Made by a program: the position numbers and the translations under genes. The notes beneath the pieces are model-generated. The model was not told the DNA's origin, searched no databases, and worked only from the letters and a program-made list of their open reading frames with translations. From the NCBI RefSeq assembly GCF_900182955.1, contig NZ_FXUL01000005.1, positions 224,202 through 288,201 on the forward strand: DNA of 64,000 nucleotides, written 5' to 3'. How positions within the stretch are numbered: the first letter of the stretch is position 1; the number at the start of each line of letters is the position of its first letter. Shown here one piece after another: positions 47,307 through 56,306 of the stretch. The stretch comes from Noviherbaspirillum suwonense (lineage in GTDB: Bacteria; Pseudomonadota; Gammaproteobacteria; Burkholderiales; Burkholderiaceae_D).

Positions 47307-48101
47307 ATGACAATTCGCGTACTGATCGCCGAGGACCACCAACTGCTGCGCAAGGGCCTGCATTCGATGATTTCCGCAATGCCCAATTACGAAGTCGTTG
47401 GAGAAGCAGGCGATGGGAGAGAAGCGATAAGAGAAGCGGCGATATTGCATCCCGATCTGGTCCTGATGGATCTGTCCATGCCGGGCATTACCGGATTCGA
47501 GGCGCTGGTCCAGATCAAGAGGCGGTCTCCCGAGGTGCGCAGCGTTATTCTCACCGGCTATGACAACGAGGAGTTCATCCGCGAAGCGCTGCGCGTCGGC
47601 GCCGACGGCTATGTGCTCAAGGGCGCGTCGTTCGAGGAGTTTGCCTTCGCGCTGCAGCTGGTGGTGCGCGGCAAGAAATTCATCTGCAACCAGGTGTCGA
47701 TGCAGATGCTGGACAATTACCTGCAGGGAGATGCGGCGCCCGCCCAGAAAAGCGAATGGGACATGCTGACGGAACGCGAACGCAACATCATGAAGCTGAT
47801 CGGCGAAGGCTATACGAACCGCGCGGCCGGCGAATTCCTCTGCATCAGTTCCAAGACCGTTGAAAAGCACCGCGCCAGCCTGATGCGCAAGCTCGGCCTG
47901 CGCAACGCAGCCGAACTCGTCGTCAAGGCCATGGAAATGGGCCTGGTCGAGCGGCCGGCGCGGCGCGCGCCGCCACCGCCCGCCGTGGCCAGGGACGCGT
48001 CGTACACGCTGCCGGCCATGGACCTTTCGGTCATGGCGGACTTTCAGGATCTCCCGGGCATGGCCGGCCTGCATGCCGACGCCGCCTGCCAGGCCGGCTG
48101 A
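47307..48101 (+). CDS. NarL/LuxR-family response regulator
   Basis: 264 residues from the ATG at 47307 (CGGAGA upstream). The receiver domain has the acidic pair Glu9/Asp10 and phospho-acceptor Asp55 ('VLMDLSMPG'). A LuxR-type helix-turn-helix follows at ~150-210 ('LTERERNIMKLIGEGYTNRAAGEFLCISSKTVEKHRASLMRKLGLRNAAELV'). The Pro/Arg-rich tail of ~50 residues is an unusual extension. It pairs with the histidine kinase 45 nt downstream. Its likely targets are the two operons on either side, which share an inverted repeat. Confidence 0.93.
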   Translation: MTIRVLIAEDHQLLRKGLHSMISAMPNYEVVGEAGDGREAIREAAILHPDLVLMDLSMPGITGFEALVQIKRRSPEVRSVILTGYDNEEFIREALRVGADGYVLKGASFEEFAFALQLVVRGKKFICNQVSMQMLDNYLQGDAAPAQKSEWDMLTERERNIMKLIGEGYTNRAAGEFLCISSKTVEKHRASLMRKLGLRNAAELVVKAMEMGLVERPARRAPPPPAVARDASYTLPAMDLSVMADFQDLPGMAGLHADAACQAG

Positions 48102-48146
48102 CGCAGGCAGCAGCGCCGCGGGTGGCGCTGCGACATCCCACCGGCC

Positions 48147-49526
48147 ATGTCGGCGATAGAACCCAGGCGCAGCACGGGCGCAGCGGCGGCAGGAAAAGCC
48201 GCCTTCGCCTGCGCGGCCATCGCGCTGCTTTCCGCATTGGGCATTTTCCTCCATAGCAGCGCGATGTCCTTCGAAACCACGCGCCAGATGGAACGCAGCA
48301 TGGCCTCGCTGACGGCATTCCAGCGGCTGGCGATGGACGCGATCCGCGCCGAAGTGGCCGGGCTGCATTACCTGGCCGACGGGCGCACGGAATACCTGGC
48401 CGAGGCGCGCAGCGCCCTGGCGGCGATGCAGTCGACGCTGGACGCCGCCGGCGCCGGCGCGCTCCATGACGACCCGCACCAGCAGCACCTGGACGCCGTG
48501 GGCGACATGGGCGACATCATCGCCGGCTACCTGGCGCTGGCGCGCGCCCGTCCCGGCGGCATGCAGGGCGCGGCGACGCTTCCGTCGGGCCTGCGCCAGA
48601 TGGCTGCCGACATGGTCGCCAGCGAGCTCGCCGGCCTGGCCGAGCTGCGCAGGAAACACGCGGCATGGGAGCGCAGGGCCTACCTGGGCCTGGGCGCCGC
48701 TGTCGCCATCCTCGCCACCAGCCTGCTGTTCATGGCGGGCTCGTGGCGCCAGGCGCGCGCACTGCCGCACTTGCAGGAGCGCGAACGCGCGGCGGAACTG
48801 GAGAGCGCCAACCGGCTGCTGACGGCCGAGAACGACGAGCGCCTGCGCGCCCAGGAGGCGCTGGCCGCGTCGCGCGAGGCATTGCGCAAGCTGTATGCCC
48901 GGCAGGAATCCGTGCGCGAGCAGGAGCGCAAGCACATGGCGAGAGAGGTGCACGACGGCCTCGGGCAGGACCTGTATGCATTGAAGATCGCCATCGCACA
49001 GCTCGACCGGCATGCCGGCAAGCGCAACGCGCCGCTGCAGCAGGGCATTGCGCAGGCGCTGGCGCAGATGGACGGGCTGATCGCCAGCGTGCGCGCGGTG
49101 ATCTATCACCTGCGTCCCGAAGTGCTGGACCTCGGGCTGATACCGGCGGCGCGCTGGCAGGTCCGCGAATTCGAGAAGCGCTCGGGCATCCGCTGCAACT
49201 TCACCTGCGCCGCGACGCACTGTGCGCTGCCCGAAGACACCGCCATGGCGCTGTTCCGGATACTGCAGGAAGCCCTGACCAATGCAATGCGCCATGCCGG
49301 GGCGACGGAAGTCAGCGTCACCATCTCCAGGGCGCCGAACGCGCTCATCCTGCGCATCGCCGACAACGGCCGCGGCTTTACGCCCTGCGCCGAAACCGGC
49401 GAAAGCGGCCTCGGGCTGTCGGGCATGCGGGAACGGGCGCTGGGCGTCGGCGGCGACTTCAATCTCGCCAGCGCGCCCGGCCGCGGCACCGCGCTGACCG
49501 TGAGCGTGCCGCTGGACCCGGCCTGA
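48147..49526 (+). CDS. NarL-partner sensor histidine kinase (HisKA_3 type)
   Basis: 459 residues. Two transmembrane helices (~17-37 and ~179-199) flank a helical periplasmic domain of ~140 residues, rich in Ala, Met and His ('LHYLADGRTEYL', 'HDDPHQQHLDAVGDMGDIIAGYL'). A coiled-coil linker leads to the HisKA_3 dimerisation helix with phospho-acceptor His269 ('MAREVHDGLGQDLYALKIAIAQL') and an HATPase domain ('EALTNAMRHAGATEVSV', 'DNGRGF', 'GLGLSGMRERA'). The periplasmic four-helix sensor could read a small molecule, metal or redox state. It should phosphorylate the regulator encoded just upstream. Confidence 0.93.
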   Translation: MSAIEPRRSTGAAAAGKAAFACAAIALLSALGIFLHSSAMSFETTRQMERSMASLTAFQRLAMDAIRAEVAGLHYLADGRTEYLAEARSALAAMQSTLDAAGAGALHDDPHQQHLDAVGDMGDIIAGYLALARARPGGMQGAATLPSGLRQMAADMVASELAGLAELRRKHAAWERRAYLGLGAAVAILATSLLFMAGSWRQARALPHLQERERAAELESANRLLTAENDERLRAQEALAASREALRKLYARQESVREQERKHMAREVHDGLGQDLYALKIAIAQLDRHAGKRNAPLQQGIAQALAQMDGLIASVRAVIYHLRPEVLDLGLIPAARWQVREFEKRSGIRCNFTCAATHCALPEDTAMALFRILQEALTNAMRHAGATEVSVTISRAPNALILRIADNGRGFTPCAETGESGLGLSGMRERALGVGGDFNLASAPGRGTALTVSVPLDPA

Positions 49527-49583
49527 GCGCGCCGCCTTTTTCACGCTCCCATTTCTTCTGGGAAAAGCGGCCGGGCGGTGTCT

Positions 49584-49602
49584 CCCTACTTCCCGCGTAG
49601 GG
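49584..49602. promoter_or_regulatory. Inverted repeat CCCTAC-N7-GTAGGG, candidate response-regulator site
   Basis: Perfect 6-bp arms with a 7-bp spacer (TTCCCGC), 168 bp before the multicopper oxidase start. A further half-site CCTAC starts 5 bp after the right arm. It matches the site at 46925-46943 in arm sequence and spacing. Confidence 0.6.
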
Positions 49603-49769
49603 TTGTTCCTACTTATCCAATTTACAACGTTTTGCTGGTCCCGCACCGGTTTCCCAGCGCCTAAGATCATTCCGTGCCGACCGTTTTCCGGCAGCCGGAC
49701 GTTCCGGTTCGCCAGGCAGCGAACGGACGCGTGCGCCCAGGCAAACCCAGACTCTGTGAAGGACAAGCA

Positions 49770-51497
49770 ATGGAAAACCCGATGTTCTCTGGCCGCCGGC
49801 TGACCCGGCGGCAGCTGCTCGCGCAGGGCGCGACCCTGACGGCAGGCGCGGCGGCGGCCGCGGTCGCGCCTGCCGCCCGGGCCGCCGTGACCGCCGTGAC
49901 CCCCACCCCCGTCAAGCCGTCGAGTCCCGCCACCACGCCGTTCGTCGAGCCGCTGCCGGTCTACCTGCCCAAGCAGCCGGTCTCCGGCAGCCTTTACCCG
50001 GCGCCGGCCAACACGCCAGGCGCAGGCGAATGCGGCCGGCCCGACCACCAGCGCTGGGCCAATTTCGCGCCGGCGAAGTTTTATGAGCTGCGGGTCAAGC
50101 CCGCGCGGCATTCCTTCCATCCCGAGCTGCCCGAGCAGGATGTCTGGGGCTACGACGGGATGATGCCTGGCCCTACTTTCGTCGCCCGCTACGGCGAGCC
50201 GGTGCTGGTGCGCATCCACAATGAGCTGCCGGCCAACCATGTCGGCTACGGTTCGCCGGAAATCTCGACGCACCTGCACAACCTGCACTGCGGCTCCGAA
50301 AGCGATGGGTTCACCGGCGACTACTACAGCGCCACCAAGTACGGGCCGACGATGACCGGTCCCGGCGCGTACAAGGACCATCTCTATTCCAACTGCTATG
50401 CCGGCTACGACAGCAGCAGCAGCACCGACGGCGATTCCCGCGAGGCGCTGGGCACACTGTGGTACCACGACCACCGGCTCGACTACACCGCGCAGAATGT
50501 CTACCGCGGACTGAGCGGCTTCTACCTGCTGTTCGACGAGCTCGATTCGGGCGACGAGAACGATCCCAACCCGGCCGCGCTGCGGCTGCCTTCCGGCGTC
50601 GGGAAATACGACATCCCGCTGGTGTTCCAGGACAAGCAGTTCGACTCCGGCGGCTACCTGGCGTTCGACCAGTTCGAGACCGACGGCATCCTCGGCGACA
50701 AGTTCTGCGTCAACGGCAAGATACAGCCCTACTTCAAGGTCGAGCCGCGCAAGTACCGTTTCCGCCTGCTCGATGGCGGGCCGTCGCGGTTCTACGAGTT
50801 CTACCTGACCTTCCGCGGCGCGGACCAGATGTTCACCTACATCGCCAACGACGGCAACCTGCTGCCCAAGCCGCTGATGATGTCCAAGATCCGGCTGGGC
50901 GTGGCCGAACGGGCCGACATCATCATCGACTTTTCCAAGTACGCCGGCGGCACGCTGTATCTCGAAAACCGGCTGGAACAGGTCAATGGCAGGGGACCGA
51001 CCGGCAACATCCTGAAGCCGGGCACGCAGTTGCTGCGCTTCGATGTCGCCACGACCAGGACCGGCCCGGACAACAGCCGCATTCCCAGCAAGCTGCGCGA
51101 ACTGCCGCCGGTCGACCTGTCCGAAGTCGTCGCCACCCGCACCTTCATCTTCGACCGCAGCAATGGCGGCTGGACGGTCAACGGCAAGCTGTTCGACGTC
51201 AGCAAGGCGACGGTCAAGCCCAAGCGCGGCACGGCCGAGATCTGGATCCTCAAGGTGAACGGCGACTGGAGCCACCCGGTGCATATCCACTTCGAGGAAG
51301 GCCGCATCCTCAAGCGCAATGGCGTGGCGCCGCCGCCGCATGAACAGGGGCGCAAGGACGTCTACGTGCTGGGGAATAACGAGGAACTGCGCGTCTTCCT
51401 GCGTTTCCGCGACTACGTCGGCAAGTACATGATGCATTGCCATAACCTGATCCACGAAGACCACGCGATGATGATCCGCTTCGACATCGAAGACTGA
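49770..51497 (+). CDS. Exported multicopper oxidase (CotA/bilirubin-oxidase-like)
   Basis: 575 residues from the ATG at 49770 (GAAGGAC upstream). The N-terminus has a twin-arginine signal (RR in 'LTRRQLLAQGATLTAG'), so the enzyme is exported folded with its copper. All four copper motifs are present: HLH at 168-170, WYHDH at 231-235, HPVHIH at 502-507 and HCHNLIHEDHAMM from 556, giving the type 1 site and trinuclear centre with a Met axial ligand. It oxidises a substrate and reduces O2 to water. The next gene is a SCO1 copper chaperone. Relatives act on phenols, bilirubin or Mn(II); substrate is not decided by sequence. Confidence 0.94.
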   Translation: MENPMFSGRRLTRRQLLAQGATLTAGAAAAAVAPAARAAVTAVTPTPVKPSSPATTPFVEPLPVYLPKQPVSGSLYPAPANTPGAGECGRPDHQRWANFAPAKFYELRVKPARHSFHPELPEQDVWGYDGMMPGPTFVARYGEPVLVRIHNELPANHVGYGSPEISTHLHNLHCGSESDGFTGDYYSATKYGPTMTGPGAYKDHLYSNCYAGYDSSSSTDGDSREALGTLWYHDHRLDYTAQNVYRGLSGFYLLFDELDSGDENDPNPAALRLPSGVGKYDIPLVFQDKQFDSGGYLAFDQFETDGILGDKFCVNGKIQPYFKVEPRKYRFRLLDGGPSRFYEFYLTFRGADQMFTYIANDGNLLPKPLMMSKIRLGVAERADIIIDFSKYAGGTLYLENRLEQVNGRGPTGNILKPGTQLLRFDVATTRTGPDNSRIPSKLRELPPVDLSEVVATRTFIFDRSNGGWTVNGKLFDVSKATVKPKRGTAEIWILKVNGDWSHPVHIHFEEGRILKRNGVAPPPHEQGRKDVYVLGNNEELRVFLRFRDYVGKYMMHCHNLIHEDHAMMIRFDIED

Positions 51498-51523
51498 ACC
51501 CGCGGGCACACAGGAGAACACGG

Positions 51524-52102
51524 ATGAACAGCAAGCGATTGTTCCTCAAGGGCGGCCTGGTGGCGGCGCCCGCGCTGGCCCTGACGGCGGCGCTCAAACC
51601 CGCGCCCGCCGGCGCCGCGGTCTATTTTCCCAACACGGTGCTGCAGACGCACGACGGCCGCAAGGTGCGCTTCTATGACGACCTGCTGAAGGGAAAACTG
51701 GTCGTCATCAACATGATGTATACGGTCTGCACCGGCGTCTGCCCGGCCAACACGGCCAGCCTGAAGGCGGTGCAGCAGGCGCTCGGGCCGCGTGTCGGGC
51801 GCGACATCTTCATGTATTCGCTGTCGCTGCGGCCCGAGTTCGACTCGCCCGAGGCGCTGCGCGACTATGTGCGGCAGTACGACATCGGGCCCGGCTGGAC
51901 CTTCCTGACCGGCGCGCCGCAGGACATGGAGGTGCTGCGGCGCAAGCTGGGTTTCTACGACAGCGACCCGGTGGCGGACGCCGACATTTCCAACCATACC
52001 GGCGTGGTCCGCATCGGCAACCTGCCGGCCGAGCGCTGGTGCATGGTGCCGGCCCAGAGTTCAACCAGCCAGATCGTCACCAGCATCCTCGGTGCGGCCT
52101 GA
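51524..52102 (+). CDS. SCO1/SenC-family copper chaperone
   Basis: 192 residues. The N-terminal signal looks Tat-like or Sec ('MNSKRLFLKGGLVAAPALALTAALKPAPAGA'). A thioredoxin fold carries the copper ligands Cys69 and Cys73 ('YTVCTGVCPAN') and His158 ('ISNHTGVVRIGN'). SCO proteins deliver or reduce copper for cytochrome oxidase and other cuproenzymes. Here, 26 nt after the multicopper oxidase, it most likely metallates that enzyme in the periplasm. Confidence 0.92.
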   Translation: MNSKRLFLKGGLVAAPALALTAALKPAPAGAAVYFPNTVLQTHDGRKVRFYDDLLKGKLVVINMMYTVCTGVCPANTASLKAVQQALGPRVGRDIFMYSLSLRPEFDSPEALRDYVRQYDIGPGWTFLTGAPQDMEVLRRKLGFYDSDPVADADISNHTGVVRIGNLPAERWCMVPAQSSTSQIVTSILGAA

Positions 52103-52380
52103 AGGACCGTAGCGCGATGCCGGTGCGGGCGCCGGTGTGTCAGCCTGTCGCGCCCGGTGTCGGAAATATTGACATTCATACAATTAATTCCGCATGGAAA
52201 AGGCACAAGTACTTGTTTTTTTGAAACATTTTTTACTGGCATGTTTTCTGCTAGAACTAATTGCAGCAAGGAAAACAAGCGAGAAAAAATGATCGCTTCC
52301 CTGGCGTCCGGTTTCAATGGCCGTCCAGGGAAGCGGTATCAAGGGAATGCGTGCTGATTAACCTTTTTAACGGCGGAACG

Positions 52381-53172
52381 ATGAACCGATACCTGAAATC
52401 CATGCTGTGCACCGCTGCGCTTGCAGCCTTCTCGGCGCCGGCGGCGGCCGACACCATCACCTTTGCCGGCGCCGGCACGACCATAGGCAACGGCGCGCCG
52501 GCCCAACGGGTCGACGTCAGCGCCGAGGCGATCTTCGACATCAGCGGCGACCTGCTGACCGTCACGCTGCGCAACACGTCCGGCCCGAACAACAAGACGG
52601 ATACCGCAAAAAACACGCTGACCGGCGTGTTCTGGGACTTGTCGGGCGACCCCAGGCTGACCACGGTATCCGCGCAACTGGCAAGCGGATCGAGCATCTA
52701 CAATCCCGGGGTATGCAGCAGTACCTGCGACGGCGCGACGGACCTGAGCGGCGAATTCGGCTACCAGGAGCGGGACTTCGCCGGCGAAGCCGACCGCGGT
52801 ATCGCCAGCGCGAATTACCTGCAGACCGGGCTGCAGGGCAACATCGGCAATTTCAACAACAATGGCGCGGGACCCAACCTAGACGACCCGCGGAACATCA
52901 ACGGGATCAACTTCGGCATCATCAGCAACGCCGCCGGCTTCAACCCCAACGAGGCATTGGGCGACGTGCCGCTGGTGCAGGACGCGGCGGTCTTCACGCT
53001 CAGGGGCGTGAACGGCCTGACGATCGCCGACATCGCCCATGTCAGCTTCCAGTTCGGCACCATCGAAAGCGACTTCAACCTGCCGGCGAACCAGGTGCCG
53101 GAACCGCTGACGGGCGCCCTGCTGGGCGTGGGCCTGCTGGGGATGGCGGCCGTCCGCCGCCGCCGCGCGTAG
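52381..53172 (+). CDS. PEP-CTERM sorting domain protein
   Basis: 263 residues from the ATG at 52381. A signal peptide (to about residue 23, 'APAAA-D') is followed by a beta-rich secreted body with Cys pair 'CSSTC' and 'QERDFAGEADRGIASANYLQTG'. It ends with 'VPEPLTGALLGVGLLGMAAVRRRRA', the PEP motif, membrane helix and Arg cluster recognised by exosortase. Such proteins go to the cell surface or biofilm matrix. The body matches a class of uncharacterised XDD/PEP-CTERM proteins. The exosortase itself is not in the window. Confidence 0.9.
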   Translation: MNRYLKSMLCTAALAAFSAPAAADTITFAGAGTTIGNGAPAQRVDVSAEAIFDISGDLLTVTLRNTSGPNNKTDTAKNTLTGVFWDLSGDPRLTTVSAQLASGSSIYNPGVCSSTCDGATDLSGEFGYQERDFAGEADRGIASANYLQTGLQGNIGNFNNNGAGPNLDDPRNINGINFGIISNAAGFNPNEALGDVPLVQDAAVFTLRGVNGLTIADIAHVSFQFGTIESDFNLPANQVPEPLTGALLGVGLLGMAAVRRRRA

Positions 53173-53194
53173 GCAGGCGCCGGGGCGCCCCTGC

Positions 53195-53713
53195 TCAGGC
53201 CGTCACCGCATCCGCCAGCCGGAAGCCGCCGATGCGGATGATCTGCTCGATGCACGTCGCCGCTTCCACGTCGCGGTCGTTTTCAAGGCGATCGGCGAAT
53301 GCCCGCAGGATGCTGTGGCGGTCGTGGCCCTTGACCGCGATGACGAAGGGGAAGCCGAACTTCTCGTTGTAGCGCCGGTTCAGGTCCTGCATCCGCTCGA
53401 ATTCCTCGACGCTGCACTGGTCCAGCCCCGCGCCCTTCTGCTCGCGGGTCGACTCGTCGGTCAGCTCGCCGCGCACCGCCGCCTTGCCGGCCAGCTCCGG
53501 GTGAACGCGGATCAGCTGCAGCCGCTCGTCCTCGCTGGCCGAACGCACCGCGTCCGCCATCGCGGCATGCAGTTCCCCGACGCTGCCGAACGGCCGGCGC
53601 GCAGCGGCGCGCTCGGCGACCCACGGCGAATGCTCGAAGATGGCGCCCAGCCGGGCGGTGAAGTCGGCGGCCGGCATCGCGTTCAGCTCGGCCAGTGTGA
53701 TGGTGGCGCTCAT
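53195..53713 (-). CDS. uraD: OHCU decarboxylase
   Basis: 172 residues. 2-oxo-4-hydroxy-4-carboxy-5-ureidoimidazoline decarboxylase, the third step of urate breakdown, giving S-allantoin. Motifs: 'FEHSPWVAERAAARRPF' with the catalytic His13-type 'HSPW' region, 'LIRVHPELAGKAA', 'YNEKFGFPFVIAVKG' and 'ALERI'-like 'IIRIGGFRLADAV'. The gene overlaps puuE by 4 nt and is last in the leftward permease-side operon. Confidence 0.94.
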   Translation of the reverse strand: MSATITLAELNAMPAADFTARLGAIFEHSPWVAERAAARRPFGSVGELHAAMADAVRSASEDERLQLIRVHPELAGKAAVRGELTDESTREQKGAGLDQCSVEEFERMQDLNRRYNEKFGFPFVIAVKGHDRHSILRAFADRLENDRDVEAATCIEQIIRIGGFRLADAVTA

Positions 53714-54657
53714 GCCTGTGCCTCATAGGGATGGGTTGCGATCCAGTGCTCGGCCACGTCGATGCGGCGGCAGATCCAGACCTGTTCGTGCGACTGCACG
53801 TAATCGAGAAAACGCTGCAGCGCGCGGAAGCGGCCGGGACGGCCCAGCAGCCGGCAATGCATGCCGACCGACAGCATCTTCGGCCTGTCCTGGCCTTCCG
53901 GGTCGCCCTCCGCGTACAGCACGTCGAAGCTGTCCTTCAGGTACTGGTAGAACTGCTCGCCGGTGTTGAAGCCCTGCGGCGTGGCGAAGCGCATGTCGTT
54001 GGCGTCCAGCGTGTAGGGCACCACCAGGTGCGGCCGTTCGGCGCCGCCGCCGACCTTGACCTCGGTCCAGAACGGCAGGTCGTCGCCGTAGTAGTCGGCG
54101 TCGTAGACGAAGCCGCCGTGCTCGACCACGAGGCGGCGCGTGTTGGGCGAATCGCGGCCGGTGTACCAGCCCAGCGGCGCGCTGCCGGTCAGCTCGCGCA
54201 GGATGGCCACCGCCTCCCGCATGTGCCGCCGCTCGGTTTCCTCGTCGATGTGCTGGTAGTGTATCCAGCGCAGGCCGTGGCAGGCGATCTCGTGGCCGAG
54301 CTCCTCGAACGCGCTGGTCAGTTCGGGATGGCGCTTCAGCGCCATGGCGACCCCGAACACGGTCAGCGGCAGGCCGCGCGACTCGAACTCGCGCAGGATG
54401 CGCCAGACCCCGGCGCGCGAGCCGTACTCGTAGATGGACTCCATCGACATGTGGCGCGCCGGGTAGGACGCCGCGCCGACGATCTCGGACAGGAACTGCT
54501 CCGACCCCGCGTCGCCATGCAGCACGTTGTTCTCGCCGCCCTCCTCGTAGTTCAGCACGAACTGGACGGCGATGCGGGCGCCGCCGGGCCAGCGGGCATG
54601 GGGAAGGTCGCGCCCGTATCCGATCAGGTCGCGTGGGTAGGCTTCATGTCTAGGCAT
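53710..54657 (-). CDS. puuE: Allantoinase PuuE (polysaccharide-deacetylase fold)
   Basis: 315 residues. Signature start 'YPRDLIGYGRDLPHARWPGGARIAVQFVLNYEEGGENNVLHGD' and 'MESIYEYGSRAGVWRILREFESRGLPLTVFGVAMAL' are those of PuuE allantoinases. 'GHEIACHGLRWIHY' supplies a catalytic His region. It hydrolyses allantoin to allantoate, unrelated to the AllB-type enzyme. It sits 21 nt after the permease gene and overlaps uraD. Confidence 0.94.
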   Translation of the reverse strand: MPRHEAYPRDLIGYGRDLPHARWPGGARIAVQFVLNYEEGGENNVLHGDAGSEQFLSEIVGAASYPARHMSMESIYEYGSRAGVWRILREFESRGLPLTVFGVAMALKRHPELTSAFEELGHEIACHGLRWIHYQHIDEETERRHMREAVAILRELTGSAPLGWYTGRDSPNTRRLVVEHGGFVYDADYYGDDLPFWTEVKVGGGAERPHLVVPYTLDANDMRFATPQGFNTGEQFYQYLKDSFDVLYAEGDPEGQDRPKMLSVGMHCRLLGRPGRFRALQRFLDYVQSHEQVWICRRIDVAEHWIATHPYEAQA

Positions 54658-54678
54658 AGGTTCTCAGGCTCAGGTTGG

Positions 54679-56223
54679 TCATTCGGACCCGTGGGTATTG
54701 TCGCGCGCGGCGGCATGCGCTTCCTCGCTGGACGCCAGTCCGTTGAAGAACAGGTTCAGCAGCACCGCCGAGATGGCGGCCAGCAGGATGCCGCTGTGCA
54801 GCAGCGAGGACAGCGACTTGGGCATGTGCTGCGCATACTGCTCGGCCACCAGCGGCAGCATGCCGAAGCCGATCGACAGCGCGACGATGAACTGGTTATA
54901 GCGGTTGTGCTTGTAGTCGACGCCGGACAGGATGCGGATGCCGGTGGCCGCGACCATGCCGAACATCACGAGGCCGGCGCCGCCGAGCACGAACTGCGGC
55001 ACCGCTTCGGCGGCCTGCGCGATCTTGGGCAGCACGCCCATCACCACCAGGATCACCCCGGCGGCCACGCACACCCAGCGGCTCTTGACGCCTGTGACGC
55101 CGACCAGGCCGACGTTCTGGGAAAACGAGGTGTACGGAAAGGTGTTGAAGATGCCGCCGATGATGGTGCCCAGGCCGTCGACCCGCAAGCCGCGGCTGAT
55201 GTCGTCCTGGCGGATCGGCTTGCCAACCATTTCGCCCAGCGCGAGGAACATGCCGGTCGACTCGATCATCACCACCAGCATCACCATGGTCATGGTCAGG
55301 ATGGCGACGACGTCGAAGGTCGGCAGGCCGAACTGGAAGGGCGTGACCAGCGCGAAGGTCTTGGCCGCGGCCACCTTGGCGAAGCTGACCTTGCCCAGCG
55401 CATAGGCAAGCACGGTGCCGGCGACGATGCCGGACAGCACCGCGATGTTGGCGAGGAAACCGCGGCCGTACTTGGCCATCAGCAGGATCACGACCAGCAC
55501 GAACAGCGCGATGCCGAGGTTGTCCAGCGCCGCATAGGCCGGGTTGGCGATCATCGGGGCCGGGCCGGCGGGCAGCGCCGCGCCGGCGGCCTTTGCCGCC
55601 TCGACCGTGGCGGCAAAGGCCGGGTCGGGTATCTTCGCCATGTTGGGCGGGCCGCCGACCGCCCAGTTGACGCCGACCCGCATCAGCGAGATGCCGATCA
55701 CCGCGATCACGCTGCCGGTGACCACCGGCGGGAACAGCCGCAGGATGCGGCTGACGAAGGGCGCGAGCAGCAGCGAGATCACGCCGGCGCCGATGACGGC
55801 GCCGAAGATGCCTGTTACGCCCAGCGTCGGGTCGTTCGCCATGGCCAGCATCGGGCTGACCGATGCGAAGGTCACGCCCATCATCACTGGCAGCCGGATG
55901 CCGAAGAGGCGGCCCAGGCCCAGCGACTGGATGATGGTGACCAGGCCGCAGCAGAACAGGTCGGCGCTGATCAGCGCCGCCACCTGCTCGGGCGGCAGCT
56001 TGAGCGCGCGGCCGACGATCAGCGGCACGGCGATCGCGCCTGCATACATGACCAGCACATGCTGCAGGCCCAGCGTGACCAGCTTGCCGGCGGGCAGGCG
56101 TTCGTCGACGGCCGACGGGGAAGCGTCGATGTCGACGGCGGGCGCGGCCGCCGGCGGCATCGCGCCGGGCTGCCCGGCGCGCGGGCTTTCGGGTATTGCG
56201 GAAGTGGCTTGTGATATGGACAT
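54679..56223 (-). CDS. NCS2-family nucleobase/urate permease
   Basis: 514 residues, 14 predicted membrane helices in the NAT/NCS2 fold. Motifs are 'LGLQHVLVMYAGAIAVPLIVGRAL' at the start, 'PVVTGSVIAVIGISLMRVGVNWA' and the NAT signature region 'RGLRVDGLGTIIGGIFNTFPYTSFSQNVGLVGVTGVKSR'. Relatives import xanthine or urate with protons. First gene of the operon permease-puuE-uraD, so urate is the likely substrate. GGAGA precedes the ATG. Confidence 0.9.
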   Translation of the reverse strand: MSISQATSAIPESPRAGQPGAMPPAAAPAVDIDASPSAVDERLPAGKLVTLGLQHVLVMYAGAIAVPLIVGRALKLPPEQVAALISADLFCCGLVTIIQSLGLGRLFGIRLPVMMGVTFASVSPMLAMANDPTLGVTGIFGAVIGAGVISLLLAPFVSRILRLFPPVVTGSVIAVIGISLMRVGVNWAVGGPPNMAKIPDPAFAATVEAAKAAGAALPAGPAPMIANPAYAALDNLGIALFVLVVILLMAKYGRGFLANIAVLSGIVAGTVLAYALGKVSFAKVAAAKTFALVTPFQFGLPTFDVVAILTMTMVMLVVMIESTGMFLALGEMVGKPIRQDDISRGLRVDGLGTIIGGIFNTFPYTSFSQNVGLVGVTGVKSRWVCVAAGVILVVMGVLPKIAQAAEAVPQFVLGGAGLVMFGMVAATGIRILSGVDYKHNRYNQFIVALSIGFGMLPLVAEQYAQHMPKSLSSLLHSGILLAAISAVLLNLFFNGLASSEEAHAAARDNTHGSE

Positions 56224-56306
56224 GCTTGTCTCCGGTTTCCTGTAAGGACGGGTTATGTCTTGTTATTTTGTTGTGCGACGGGGTTGGTGATGGGTGCTGC
56301 GCCGGC

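Noticed and set aside
47154..51521. A 1455-codon minus frame opposite the two-component and oxidase genes
   Set aside because: Shadow of GC-rich genes with full motif sets on the plus strand.
53731..56214. An 827-codon plus frame opposite puuE and the permease
   Set aside because: Shadow frame rich in His, Asp and Gln with no domain; the minus strand holds the urate genes.
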